DNA from: Dama dama
Lineage: Eukaryota; Chordata; Mammalia; Artiodactyla; Cervidae
Assembly (NCBI RefSeq): GCF_033118175.1
Contig: NW_026870965.1
Span: 2,666,001-2,730,000, forward strand
Direction of reading: 5' to 3'
Length of the DNA stretch: 64,000 nt
This document shows positions 36,993 to 49,980 of the stretch, in pieces; within the stretch, counting starts at the first letter, position 1, and each line of letters begins with the position of its first letter. The notes under the pieces were generated by a model. The model was given only the letters and a program-made list of their open reading frames with translations. It was not told the origin of the DNA and ran no database searches. Both the position numbers and the translations under genes were made by a program.

Positions 36993-39900
36993 AGGAGCAT
37001 GAAGTGATGTTGAAAAACTTGAAGAGCATGAAAAAGTGTGAAAAATATGAAGAGGTTCAACGTTTTGAAATACATGAGGATCATGAAACGGTTTGAAAAA
37101 TTGGAGGAGCATGAAGCAGAGTTCGAAAACATGAAGAGCCTGAAAAGGTTTGAAAAATATGAAGAGCTCAAAAAGTGTCAAAAATATGAGGAGCATGAAA
37201 CGATCTGAAAAATAGGAGGAGCATGAAGCGGTGTTGAAAAACATGAAGAGCCTGAAAACGTGTGAAAAATATGAAGAGCTTCAAAAGGTGTGAAAAATAT
37301 GAAGAGCTTCCAAAGGTGTCAAAAATGAGATGAGCATGAAACGGTCTGAAAAATAGGAGGAGCATGAAGTGGTCGTGAAAATCATGAAGTGCCTGAAAAG
37401 GTATGAAATATATGAAGAGCTTCAAAAGTTGTGAAAAATGAGGAGGTTCAAAAGGTGTCAAATATATGAGGAGCATGAAACGGTCTGAAAAATAGGAGGA
37501 GCATGAAACGGTGTTCAAAAACATGAAGAGCCTGAAAAGGTGTGAAAAATATGAAGAGCTTGAAAAGGTGTGAAATACATGAGGAGCCTGAAGCGGTCTG
37601 AAAAATAGGAGGAGCATGAAACGGTGTTGAAAAACATGAAAAGCCTGAAAAGGTGTGAAATATATGAAGAGCTTCAAAAGTTGTGAAAAAATGAGGAGGT
37701 TCAAAAGGTGTCAAAAATATAAAGAGCTTCCAAAGGTGTCAAAAATGAGATGAGCATGAAACGGTCTGAAAAATAGGAGGAGCATGAAGTGGTCGTGAAA
37801 ATCATGATGTGCCTGAAAAGGTGTGAAATATATGAAGAGCTTCAAAAGTTGTGAAAAAATGAGGAGGTTCAAAAGGTGTCAAAAATATGAGGAGCATGAA
37901 ACGGTCTGTAAAATAGGAGGGGCTTGAAACGGTGTTCCAAAACATGAAGAGCCTGAAAAGATGTGAAAAATATGAACAGCTTCAAAAGCTGTGAAAAATA
38001 TGAGGAGCATGAAACAGTTTGAAAAATAGAAGCATGAAACAGTGTTGAAAACATGAAGAGCATGACAAGTGTGAAAAATATAAAGAGCATTAAAAGGTGT
38101 CAAAAATATGAGGAGCATGAAATGGTCTGAAAAAAAGGAGGAGCATGAAGCGGTGTTGAAAACATGAAAAGCCTGAAAATGTGTGAAAAATATGAAGAGC
38201 TTCCAAAGGTGTGAAAAATATGAATAGCTTCGAAATGTGTCAATAATGAGAGGAGCATGAAACGGTGTGAAAAATAGGAGGAGCATGAAGCGGTGTGCAA
38301 AAACATGAAGAGCCTGAAAAGGTGTGAAAAATATGAAGAGCTTCAAAACGTGTTAAAAATATGAGGAGCATGCAACGGTCTGAAAAATAGGAGGAGCATG
38401 AAACGGTGTTGAAAACATGAAGAGCCTGAAAAGGTATGAAAAATATGAAGAGCTTCAAAAGATGTCAAAAATATGAGGAGCATGAAGCGGTCCGACAAAT
38501 AGGATGAGCATGAAGCGGTGTTGAAAACATTAAGAGCCTGAAGAGTTGGGAAACATATAAAGAGCTTGTAAAGATGTCAAAAATAGTGGGAGCATGAAAC
38601 GGTGTGAAAAATAGGAGAAGCATGAAGTGATGTTGAGAGACCTGAAGAGAATGAAAAGGTGTGAAAAATATGAAGAGCTACAAAAGATGTGAAATATATG
38701 GGGAGCATGAAATGATCTGAGAAATAGGAGGAGCATGAAACGTTGTTGAAAAACATGAAGAGCTTGAAAACGTGTGAAAATTATGAAGACCTTCAAAATG
38801 TGTCAAAAAAAAGGAGGAGCATGAAATGGTGTTCAAAAACATGAAGAGCCTGAAAAGGTGTGAAAAATATTAAGATCCTCAAAAGGTGTCAAAAATATGA
38901 GGAGCATGAAACGGTCTGAAAAATAGGAGGAACATGAAGCATGGTTGAAAAACATGAAGAGCCTGAAAGGGTGTGAAAAATATGAAGAGCTTCAAAAGGT
39001 GTCAAAAATTTGAGGAGCATGAAACGGTCTGAAAAATCAGAGGAGCATGAAGCGGTGTTGAAAAACATGAAGAGCCTGAAAAGTTGTGAAAAATATGAAG
39101 AGCTTCAAAAGGTGTGAAAAATATGAAGAGCTTCAAAAGGTGTCAAATATTGGATGATCAAGAAAAGTTCTGAAAAATAGGAGGAGCATGAAATGTTGGT
39201 GAAAAAATGAAGATCCTGAAAAGGAGTGAAATATATGAAGAGCTTCAAAAGGTGTGAAAAATATGAAGAGCTTCAAAAGGTGTCAAAAATGAGATGATAA
39301 GGAAGCGGTCTGAAAAACTGGAGGAGCATGAAGCGCTGTTGAAAACCATGAAGAGGCTGAAAAGGTGTGAAAAATATGAAGAGCTTCAAAAGGTGTGAAA
39401 AATATGAAGAGCTTCAAAAGGAGACAAACATATAAGGAGCATGAAACGGTCTGAAAAATAGGAGGAGCATGAAATGGTGTTGAAAAACATGAAGAGCCTG
39501 AAAACGTGTGAAAACTATGAAGAGTTTCAAAAGATGTGAAAAATAAGAAGAGCTTCAAAAGGTGTCAAAAATGATGTGAGCATGAAACGGTCTGAAAAAT
39601 AGGAGGAGCATGAAGTGGGGTTGAAAAAAATGAAGAGCCTGAAAAGGTGTGAAATATATGAAGAGCTTCAAAAGGTGTCAAAAATATGAGGAGCATGAAA
39701 TGATCTGAAAAATAGGAGGAACATGAAATGGTCTGAAAAATAGGAAGAGCATGAAACGGTGTTCAAAAACATGAAGAGCCTGAAAAGGTGTGAAAAATAT
39801 GAAGAGCTTGAAAAGGTGTGAAAAATATGAACAGCTACAAAAGGTGTCAAAAATGAGATGAGCATGAAGCGGTCTGAAAAATAGGAGGAGCATGAAGTGG

Positions 39901-40928
39901 TGTTGAAAAACATGAAAAGCCTGAAAAAGTGTGAGATATATGAAGAGCTTCAAAAGGTGTGAAAAATATGAGAGGCATGAAACGACTGAAAAATAGGAGG
40001 AGCATGATGCCGTGGTCAAAAACATGAAGAGCCTGAAAAGGTGTGAAAAATATAAAGAGCTTCAAAAGGTGTCAAAAATATTAGGAGCATGAAACAGTAT
40101 GAAACATAGGATGAGCATGATACTTTTTTGAAAAAGATGAAGAGCATGAAAAGGTGTGGAAAATATGAAGAGCTTCAAAAGATGTTAAAAATATGAGGAG
40201 CATGAAACTTTCTGAAAAATTGGAGGAGCATGAAGCGGTGTGGAAAAGCATGAAGAGCCTGAAAAGGTGTGAAATGTATGAAGAGCTTCAAAAGGTGTCA
40301 AAAATATGAGGAGCATGAAACGTTCTGAAAAATAGGAGGAGCATGAAGCGGTGTTGAAAAACATGAAGAGCTTGAAAAGGTTTGAAAAATATGAAGAGCT
40401 TCAAAAGGTGTCAAAAATATCAGGAGCATGAAACGGTCTGAAAAATATGAGCAGCATGAAGCGGTGTTGAAAAACATGAAGAGCCTAAAAAGGTGTGAAA
40501 AATATGAAGAGCTTCAAAATGTGTCAAAAATATGAGGAGCATGAAACGGTCTGAAAAATAGGAGGAGCATGAGGCGGTGTTGAAAAACATGAAGAGCCTG
40601 AAAACGTGTGAAAAATATGAAGAGCTTCAAAAGGTGTGAAAAATATGAAGAGCTTCAAAAGGTGGCAAAAATGAGATGAACATGAAACGGTCTGAAAAAT
40701 AGGCGGAGCATGAAGCGGTGTTGGAAAACATGAAGAGCCTTAAAGTTCTGAAAAATAGGAAAGGCTTCAAAAGGTGTGAAAAATATGAGGAGCATGAAAC
40801 GGTCTGAAAAATCGGAGGAGCATGAAGCGGTGTTGAAAAACATGAAGAGCCTGAAAAGGTGTGAAAAATATGAAGAGCTTCAAAAGGTGTAAAAAATATG
40901 AGGAGCATGAAACGGTCTGCAAAAAAGT
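36993..40928 (+). repeat. H5 higher-order repeat copy (3,936 bp)
   Basis: Full-length short form, almost indistinguishable from H3 by eye at an offset of 5,672 bp. Long stretches, such as the one around 37879-38346, look unchanged from 32207-32674, 36143-36610 and 41815-42282 at the translation level. A private change is TATATGGGGAGC near 38696. Confidence 0.92.
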
Positions 40929-43900
40929 AGGAGCATGAAGTGATGTTGAAAAACTTGAAGAGCATGAAAAAGTGTGAAAAATATGAAGAGGTTCAACGTT
41001 TTGAAATACATGAGGATCATGAAACGGTTTGAAAAATTGGAGGAGCATGAAGCAGAGTTCGAAAACATGAAGAGCCTGAAAAGGTTTGAAAAATATGAAG
41101 AGCTCAAAAAGTGTCAAAAAAATGAGGAGCATGAAACGATCTGAAAAATAGGAGGAGCATGAAGCGGTGTTGAAAAACATGAAGAGCCTGAAAACGTGTG
41201 AAAAATATGAAGAGCTTCAAAAGGTGTGAAAAATATGAAGAGCTTCCAAAGGTGTCAAAAATGAGATGAGCATGAAACGGTCTGAAAAATAGGAGGAGCA
41301 TGAAGTGGTCGTGAAAATCATGAAGTGCCTGAAAAGGTATGAAATATATGAAGAGCTTCAAAAGTTGTGAAAAATGAGGAGGTTCAAAAGGTGTCAAATA
41401 TATGAGGAGCATGAAACGGTCTGAAAAATAGGAGGAGCATGAAACGGTGTTCAAAAACATGAAGAGCCTGAAAAGGTGTGAAAAATATGAAGAGCTTGAA
41501 AAGGTGTGAAATACATGAGGAGCCTGAAGCGGTCTGAAAAATAGGAGGAGCATGAAACGGTGTTGAAAAACATGAAAAGCCTGAAAAGGTGTGAAATATA
41601 TGAAGAGCTTCAAAAGTTGTGAAAAAATGAGGAGGTTCAAAAGGTGTCAAAAATATAAAGAGCTTCCAAAGGTGTCAAAAATGAGATGAGCATGAAACGG
41701 TATGAAAAATAGGAGGAGCATGAAGTGGTCGTGAAAATCATGATGTGCCTGAAAAGGTGTGAAATATATGAAGAGCTTCAAAAGTTGTGAAAAAATGAGG
41801 AGGTTCAAAAGGTGTCAAAAATATGAGGAGCATGAAACGGTCTGTAAAATAGGAGGGGCTTGAAACGGTGTTCCAAAACATGAAGAGCCTGAAAAGATGT
41901 GAAAAATATGAACAGCTTCAAAAGCTGTGAAAAATATGAGGAGCATGAAACAGTTTGAAAAATAGAAGCATGAAACAGTGTTGAAAACATGAAGAGCATG
42001 ACAAGTGTGAAAAATATAAAGAGCATTAAAAGGTGTCAAAAATATGAGGAGCATGAAATGGTCTGAAAAAAAGGAGGAGCATGAAGCGGTGTTGAAAACA
42101 TGAAAAGCCTGAAAATGTGTGAAAAATATGAAGAGCTTCCAAAGGTGTGAAAAATATGAATAGCTTCGAAATGTGTCAATAATGAGAGGAGCATGAAACG
42201 GTGTGAAAAATAGGAGGAGCATGAAGCGGTGTGCAAAAACATGAAGAGCCTGAAAAGGTGTGAAAAATATGAAGAGCTTCAAAACGTGTTAAAAATATGA
42301 GGAGCATGCAACGGTCTGAAAAATAGGAGGAGCATGAAACGGTGTTGAAAACATGAAGAGCCTGAAAAGGTATGAAAAATATGAAGAGCTTCAAAAGATG
42401 TCAAAAATATGAGGAGCATGAAGCGGTCCGACAAATAGGATGAGCATGAAGCGGTGTTGAAAACATTAAGAGCCTGAAGAGTTGGGAAACATATAAAGAG
42501 CTTGTAAAGATGTCAAAAATAGTGGGAGCATGAAACGGTGTGAAAAATAGGAGAAGCATGAAGTGATGTTGAGAGACCTGAAGAGAATGAAAAGGTGTGA
42601 AAAATATGAAGAGCTACAAAAGATGTGAAATATATGAGGAGCATGAAATGATCTGAGAAATAGGAGGAGCATGAAACGTTGTTGAAAAACATGAAGAGCT
42701 TGAAAACGTGTGAAAACTATGAAGACCTTCAAAATGTGTCAAAAAAAAGGAGGAGCATGAAATGGTGTTCAAAAACATGAAGAGCCTGAAAAGGTGTGAA
42801 AAATATTAAGATCCTCAAAAGGTGTCAAAAATATGAGGAGCATGAAACGGTCTGAAAAATAGGAGGAACATGAAGCATGGTTGAAAAACATGAAGAGCCT
42901 GAAAGGGTGTGAAAAATATGAAGAGCTTCAAAAGGTGTCAAAAATTTGAGGAGCATGAAACGGTCTGAAAAATCAGAGGAGCATGAAGCGGTGTTGAAAA
43001 ACATGAAGAGCCTGAAAAGTTGTGAAAAATATGAAGAGCTTCAAAAGGTGTGAAAAATATGAAGAGCTTCAAAAGGTGTCAAATATTGGATGATCAAGAA
43101 AAGTTCTGAAAAATAGGAGGAGCATGAAATGTTGTTGAAAAAATGAAGATCCTGAAAAGGAGTGAAATATATGAAGAGCTTCAAAAGGTGTGAAAAATAT
43201 GAAGAGCTTCAAAAGGTGTCAAAAATGAGATGATAATGAAGCGGTCTGAAAAACTGGAGGAGCATGAAGCGCTGTTGAAAACCATGAAGAGGCTGAAAAG
43301 GTGTGAAAAATATGAAGAGCTTCAAAAGGTGTGAAAAATATGAAGAGCTTCAAAAGGAGACAAACATATAAGGAGCATGAAACGGTCTGAAAAATAGGAG
43401 GAGCATGAAATGGTGTTGAAAAACATGAAGAGCCTGAAAACGTGTGAAAACTATGAAGAGTTTCAAAAGATGTGAAAAATAAGAAGAGCTTCAAAAGGTG
43501 TCAAAAATGATGTGAGCATGAAACGGTCTGAAAAATAGGAGGAGCATGAAGTGGGGTTGAAAAAAATGAAGAGCCTGAAAAGGTGTGAAATATATGAAGA
43601 GCTTCAAAAGGTGTCAAAAATATGAGGAGCATGAAATGATCTGAAAAATAGGAGGAACATGAAATGGTCTGAAAAATAGGAAGAGCATGAAACGGTGTTC
43701 AAAAACATGAAGAGCCTGAAAAGGTGTGAAAAATATGAAGAGCTTGAAAAGGTGTGAAAAATATGAACAGCTACAAAAGGTGTCAAAAATGAGATGAGCA
43801 TGAAGCGGTCTGAAAAATAGGAGGAGCATGAAGTGGTGTTGAAAAACATGAAAAGCCTGAAAAAGTGTGAGATATATGAAGAGCTTCAAAAGGTGTGAAA

Positions 43901-44752
43901 AATATGAGAGGCATGAAACGACTGAAAAATAGGAGGAGCATGATGCCGTGGTCAAAAACATGAAGAGCCTGAAAAGGTGTGAAAAATATAAAGAGCTTCA
44001 AAAGGTGTCAAAAATATTAGGAGCATGAAACAGTATGAAACATAGGATGAGCATGATACTTTTTTGAAAAAGATGAAGAGCATGAAAAGGTGTGGAAAAT
44101 ATGAAGAGCTTCAAAAGATGTTAAAAATATGAGGAGCATGAAACTTTCTGAAAAATTGGAGGAGCATGAAGCGGTGTGGAAAAGCATGAAGAGCCTGAAA
44201 AGGTGTGAAATGTATGAAGAGCTTCAAAAGGTGTCAAAAATATGAGGAGCATGATACGTTCTGAAAAATAGGAGGAGCATGAAGCGGTGTTGAAAAACAT
44301 GAAGAGCTTGAAAAGGTTTGAAAAATATGAAGAGCTTCAAAAGGTGTCAAAAATATGAGGAGCATGAAACGGTCTGAAAAATATGAGCAGCATGAAGCGG
44401 TGTTGAAAAACATGAAGAGCCTAAAAAGGTGTGAAAAATATGAAGAGCTTCAAAATGTGTCAAAAATATGAGGAGCATGAAACGGTCTGAAAAATAGGAG
44501 GAGCATGAGGCGGTGTTGAAAAACATGAAGAGCCTGAAAACGTGTGAAAAATATGAAGAGCTTCAAAAGGTGTGAAAAATATGAAGAGCTTCAAAAGGTG
44601 GCAAAAATGAGATGAACATGAAACGGTCTGAAAAATAGGCGGAGCATGAAGCGGTGTTGAAAAACATGAAGAGCCTGAAAAGGTGTGAAAAATATGAAGA
44701 GCTTCAAAAGGTGTAAAAAATATGAGGAGCATGAAACGGTCTGCAAAAAAGT
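40929..44752 (+). repeat. H6 higher-order repeat copy (3,824 bp)
   Basis: Short form, 112 bp shorter than H5. The missing piece is one whole unit that in H5 lies between GGCGGAGCATGAAGCGG (about 40701) and the next GTTGAAAAACATGAAGAGCC. In H6 the two flanks are joined directly near 44640-44670. The same unit-less arrangement is seen at about 22420, at the left edge of the block. Confidence 0.9.
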
Positions 44753-47340
44753 AGGAGCATGAAGTGATGTTGAAAAACTTGAAGAGCATGAAAAGGTGTG
44801 AAAAATATGAAGAGGTTCAAAGTTGTGAAATACATGAGGATCATGAAACGGTTTGAAAAATTGGAGGAGCATGAAGCAGAGTTCGAAAACATGAAGAGCC
44901 TGAAAAGGTTTGAAAAATATGAAGAGCTCAAAAAGTGTCAAAAATATGAGGAGCATGAAACGATCTGAAAAATAGGAGGAGCATGAAGCGGTGTTGAAAA
45001 ACATGAAGAGCCTGAAAACGTGTGAAAAATATGAAGAGCTTCAAAAGGTGTGAAAAATATGAAGAGCTTCCAAAGGTGTCAAAAATGAGATGAGCATGAA
45101 ACGGTCTGAAAAATAGGAGGAGCATGAAGTGGTCGTGAAAATCATGAAGTGCCTGAAAAGGTATGAAATATATGAAGAGCTTCAAAAGTTGTGAAAAAAT
45201 GAGGAGGTTCAAAAGGTGTCAAAAATATGAGGAGCATGAAACGGTCTGAAAAATAGGAGGAGCATGAAACGGTGTTCAAAAACATGAAGAGCCTGAAAAG
45301 GTGTGAAAAATATGAAGAGCTTGAAAAGGTGTGAAATACATGAGGAGCCTGAAGCGGTCTGAAAAATAGGAGGAGCATGAAACGGTGTTGAAAAACATGA
45401 AGAGCCTGAAAAGGTGTGAAATATATGAAGAGCTTCAAAAGTTGTGAAAAAATGAGGAGGTTCAAAAGGTGTCAAAAATATGAGGAGCATGAAACGGTCT
45501 GTAAAATAGGAGGGGCTTGAAACGGTGTTCCAAAACATGAAGAGCCTGAAAAGATGTGAAAAATATGAACATCTTCAAAAGCTGTGAAAAATATGAGGAG
45601 CATGAAACAGTTTGAAAAATAGGAGAAGCATGAAACAGTGTTGAAAACATGAAGAGCATGACAAGTGTGAAAAATATAAAGAGCATTAAAAGGTGTCAAA
45701 AATATGAGGAGCATGAAATGGTCTGAAAAAAGGAGGAGCATGAAGCGGTGTTGAAAACATGAAAAGCCTGAAAATGTGTGAAAAATATGAAGAGCTTCCA
45801 AAGGTGTGAAAAATATGAATAGCTTCGAAATGTGTCAATAATGAGAGGAGCATGAAACGGTGTGAAAAATAGGAGGAGCATGAAGTGGTGTGCAAAAACA
45901 TGAAGAGCCTGAAAAGGTGTGAAAAATATGAAGAGCTTCAAAAGGTGTTAAAAATATGAAGAGCATGCAACGGTCTGAAAAATAGGAGGAGCATGAAACG
46001 GTGTTGAAAACATGAAGAGCCTGAAAAGGTGTGAAAAATATGAAGAGCTTCAAAAGATGTCAAAAATATGAGGAGCATGAAGCGGTCCGACAAATAGGAT
46101 GAGCATGAAGCGGTGTTGAAAACACTAAGAGCCTGAAGAGGTGGGAAATATATAAAGAGCTTGTAAAGGTGTCAAAAATAGTGGGAGCATGAAACGGTGT
46201 GAAAAATAGGAGAAGCATGAAGTGATGTTGAGAGACCTGAAGAGAATGAAAAGGTGTGAAAAATATGAAGAGCTACAAAAGATGTGAAATATATGAGGAG
46301 CATGAAATGATTTGAAAAATAGGAGGAGCATGAAACGGTGTTGAAAAACATGAAGAGCTTGAAAACGTGTGAAAATTATGAAGACCTTCAAAATGTGTCA
46401 AAAAAAAGGAGGAGCATGAAATGGTGTTCAAAAACATGAAGAGCCTGAAAAGGTGTGAAAAATATTAAGATCTTCAAAAGGTGTCAAAAATATGAGGAGC
46501 ATGAAACGGTCTGAAAAATAGGAGGAACATGAAGCATGGTTGAAAAACATGAAGAGCCTGAAAAGGTGTGAAAAATATGAAGAGCTTCAAAAGGTGTCAA
46601 AAATATGAGGAGCATGAAACGGTCTGAAAAATCAGAGGAGCATGAAGCGGTGTTGAAAAACATGAAGAGCCTGAAAAGGTGTGAAAAATATGAAGAGCTT
46701 CAAAAGGTGTGAAAAATATGAAGAACTTCAAAAGGTGTCAAATATTGGATGATCAAGAAAAGTTCTGAAAAATAGGAGGAGCATGAAATGTTGTTGAAAA
46801 AATGAAGATCCTGAAAAGGAGTGAAATATATGAAGAGCTTCAAAAGGTGTGAAAAATATGAAGAGCTTCAAAAGGTGTCAAAAATGAGATGATAATGAAG
46901 CGGTCTGAAAAACTGGAGGAGCATGAAGCGCTGTTGAAAACCATGAAGAGGCTGAAAAGGTGTGAAAAATATGAAGAGCTTCAAAAGGTGTGAAAAATAT
47001 GAAGAGCTTCAAAAGGAGACAAACATATAAGGAGCATGAAACGGTCTGAAAAATAGGAGGAGCATGAAACGGTGTTGAAAAACATGAAGAGCCTGAAAAC
47101 GTGTGAAAACTATGAAGAGTTTCAAAAGATGTGAAAAATAAGAAGAGCTTCAAAAGGTGTCAAAAATGATGTGAGCATGAAACGGTCTGAAAAATAGGAG
47201 GAGCATGAAGTGGGGTTGAAAAAAATGAAGAGCCTGAAAAGGTGTGAAATATATGAAGAGCTTCAAAAGGTGTCAAAAATATGAGGAGCATGAAATGATC
47301 TGAAAAATAGGAGGAACATGAAACGGTCTGAAAAATAGGA
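44753..47340 (+). repeat. H7 higher-order repeat copy (partial)
   Basis: Follows the H family to about 47340 and then leaves it (GAAGCGGTTTGAAAAACATG in place of the H continuation). It is also shorter between 45142 and 45470: the 167-bp second copy of the GTCGTGAAAATCATG stretch found in H3-H6 is absent. In several places it agrees with H1 and H2 rather than H3-H6. Confidence 0.85.
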
Positions 47341-48818
47341 GGAGCATGAAGCGGTTTGAAAAACATGAAGAGCCTGAAAAAGTGTGAAAAATATGAAGAG
47401 CTTCAAAAAGGTGTCAAATATATAGAGGGTGAAACGGTCTGAAAAATATGAGGAGCAAGAAACTGTTTTCAAAAAATGAGAGCCTCAAAAGGTGTGAAAA
47501 ATTTGAAGAGCTTCAAACTGTGTCAAAAATATGAGGAGCATGAAACGGTCTGAAACATAGGAGGAGCATGAAGTGTTGTTGAAAAACATGAAGAGCCTGA
47601 AAAAGGTGTGAAACATATGAGGAGCATGATACGGTCTGATAAATAGGAGGAGCATGAAACGGTGTTCAAAAACATGAAGAGCCTGAAAAGGTGTGAAAAA
47701 TATGAAGAACTTCAAAAGGTGTCAAAAATATGAGGAGCATGAAACGGTCTGAAAAATAGGAGGAGCATGAAACGGTGTTGAAAAACATGAAGAGCCTGAA
47801 AAGGTGTGAAAAATAGGAAGAGCTTCACAAGGTGTCTAATATATGAGGAGCATGAAACGGTCTGAAAAATAGGAGGAGCATGAAGTGGTCGTGAAAATCA
47901 TGAAGTGCCTGAGAAGGTGTGAAATATATGAAGAGCTTCAAAAGATGTGAAAAAATGAGGAGGTTCAAAAGGTGTGAAAAATATGAGGAACATGAAACGG
48001 TCTGAAAAATAAGAGGAGCATGAAACCGTCTGAAAAATAGGAGCAGCATGAAACAGTGTTGAAAGACATGAAGAGCTTCAAAAGTGTCAAAAATATGAGG
48101 AGCATGAAACGGTCTGAAAAATAAGAGGATCATGAAACGGTCTGAAAAATAGGAGCAGCATGAAACGGTGTTGAAAGACATGAAGAGCTTCAAAAGGTGT
48201 CAAAAATATGAGGAGAATGAAACGGTTTGAAAAATAGGAGTAGCATTAAACGGTCTGAAAAATAGAGGCAGCATGGAATGGTGTGGAAAAACATGAAGAA
48301 CTTCAAAAGTTGTGAAAAAATGAGGAGGTTCAAAAGGTGTCAAAAATATGAGGACCATGAAACGGTCTGAAAAATAGGAGGGGCTTGAAACGGTGTTCCA
48401 AAACATGAAGAGCCTGAAAAGATGTGAAAAATATGAACAGCTTCAAAAGCTGTGAAAAATACGAGGAGCATGAAACAGTTTGAAAAATAGGAGAAGCATG
48501 AAACAGTGTTGAAAACATGAAGAGCATGACAAGTGTGAAAAATATAGAGAGCATTAAAAGGTGTCAAAAGTATGAGGAGCATGAAATGGTCTGAAAAAAA
48601 GGAGGAGCATGAAGGGGTGTTGAAAACATGAAAAGCCTGAAAATGTGTGAAAAATATGAAGAGCTTCCAAAGGTGTGAAAAATATGAATAGCTTCGAAAT
48701 GTGTCAATAATGAGAGGAGCATGAAACGGTGTGAAAAATAGGAGGAGCATGAAGCGGTGTGCAAAAACATGAAGAGCCTGAAAAGGTGTGAAAAATATGA
48801 AGAGCTTCAAAAGGTGTT
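46880..48818 (+). repeat. 1,939-bp duplicated unit, copy 1
   Basis: Combines the end of H7, a stretch outside the H family (47340-47750) with the odd short submonomer CAAATATATAGAGGGTG, and a section from about 47750 that matches the long form of H1/H2 (27473 corresponds to 47825). The beginning of this unit restarts at 48819. Confidence 0.88.
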
Positions 48819-49980
48819 AAAAATGAGATGATAATGAAGCGGTCTGAAAAACTGGAGGAGCATGAAGCGCTGTTGAAAACCATGAAGAGGCTGAAAAGGT
48901 GTGAAAAATATGAAGAGCTTCAAAAGGTGTGAAAAATATGAAGAGCTTCAAAAGGAGACAAACATATAAGGAGCATGAAACGGTCTGAAAAATAGGAGGA
49001 GCATGAAACGGTGTTGAAAAACATGAAGAGCCTGAAAACGTGTGAAAACTATGAAGAGTTTCAAAAGATGTGAAAAATAAGAAGAGCTTCAAAAGGTGTC
49101 AAAAATGATGTGAGCATGAAACGGTCTGAAAAATAGGAGGAGCATGAAGTGGGGTTGAAAAAAATGAAGAGCCTGAAAAGGTGTGAAATATATGAAGAGC
49201 TTCAAAAGGTGTCAAAAATATGAGGAGCATGAAATGATCTGAAAAATAGGAGGAACATGAAACGGTCTGAAAAATAGGAGGAGCATGAAGCGGTTTGAAA
49301 AACATGAAGAGCCTGAAAAAGTGTGAAAAATATGAAGAGCTTCAAAAAGGTGTCAAATATATAGAGGGTGAAACGGTCTGAAAAATATGAGGAGCAAGAA
49401 ACTGTTTTCAAAAAATGAGAGCCTCAAAAGGTGTGAAAAATTTGAAGAGCTTCAAACTGTGTCAAAAATATGAGGAGCATGAAACGGTCTGAAACATAGG
49501 AGGAGCATGAAGTGTTGTTGAAAAACATGAAGAGCCTGAAAAAGGTGTGAAACATATGAGGAGCATGATACGGTCTGATAAATAGGAGGAGCATGAAACG
49601 GTGTTCAAAAACATGAAGAGCCTGAAAAGGTGTGAAAAATATGAAGAACTTCAAAAGGTGTCAAAAATATGAGGAGCATGAAACGGTCTGAAAAATAGGA
49701 GGAGCATGAAACGGTGTTGAAAAACATGAAGAGCCTGAAAAGGTGTGAAAAATAGGAAGAGCTTCACAAGGTGTCTAATATATGAGGAGCATGAAACGGT
49801 CTGAAAAATAGGAGGAGCATGAAGTGGTCGTGAAAATCATGAAGTGCCTGAGAAGGTGTGAAATATATGAAGAGCTTCAAAAGATGTGAAAAAATGAGGA
49901 GGATCAAAAGGTGTGAAAAATATGAGGAACATGAAACGGTCTGAAAAATAAGAGGAGCATGAAACCGTCTGAAAAATAGG
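48819..49980 (+). repeat. 1,939-bp duplicated unit, copy 2 (truncated)
   Basis: Repeats 46880-48041 at an offset of 1,939 bp with almost no visible difference. A noted change is GAGGATCAAAAGG near 49900 against GAGGTTCAAAAGG. The left junction lies in GTGTTAAAAATGAG near 48815-48824. On the right it passes into the 281-bp array. Confidence 0.9.

Noticed and set aside
31321..44752. H3-H6 as a pure assembly duplication artefact
   Set aside because: Not fully excluded, but each copy has its own differences (the 2.2-kb deletion in H4, the 112-bp absence in H6, TATATGGGG in H5), which argues for real separate copies. Raw long-read depth would settle it.
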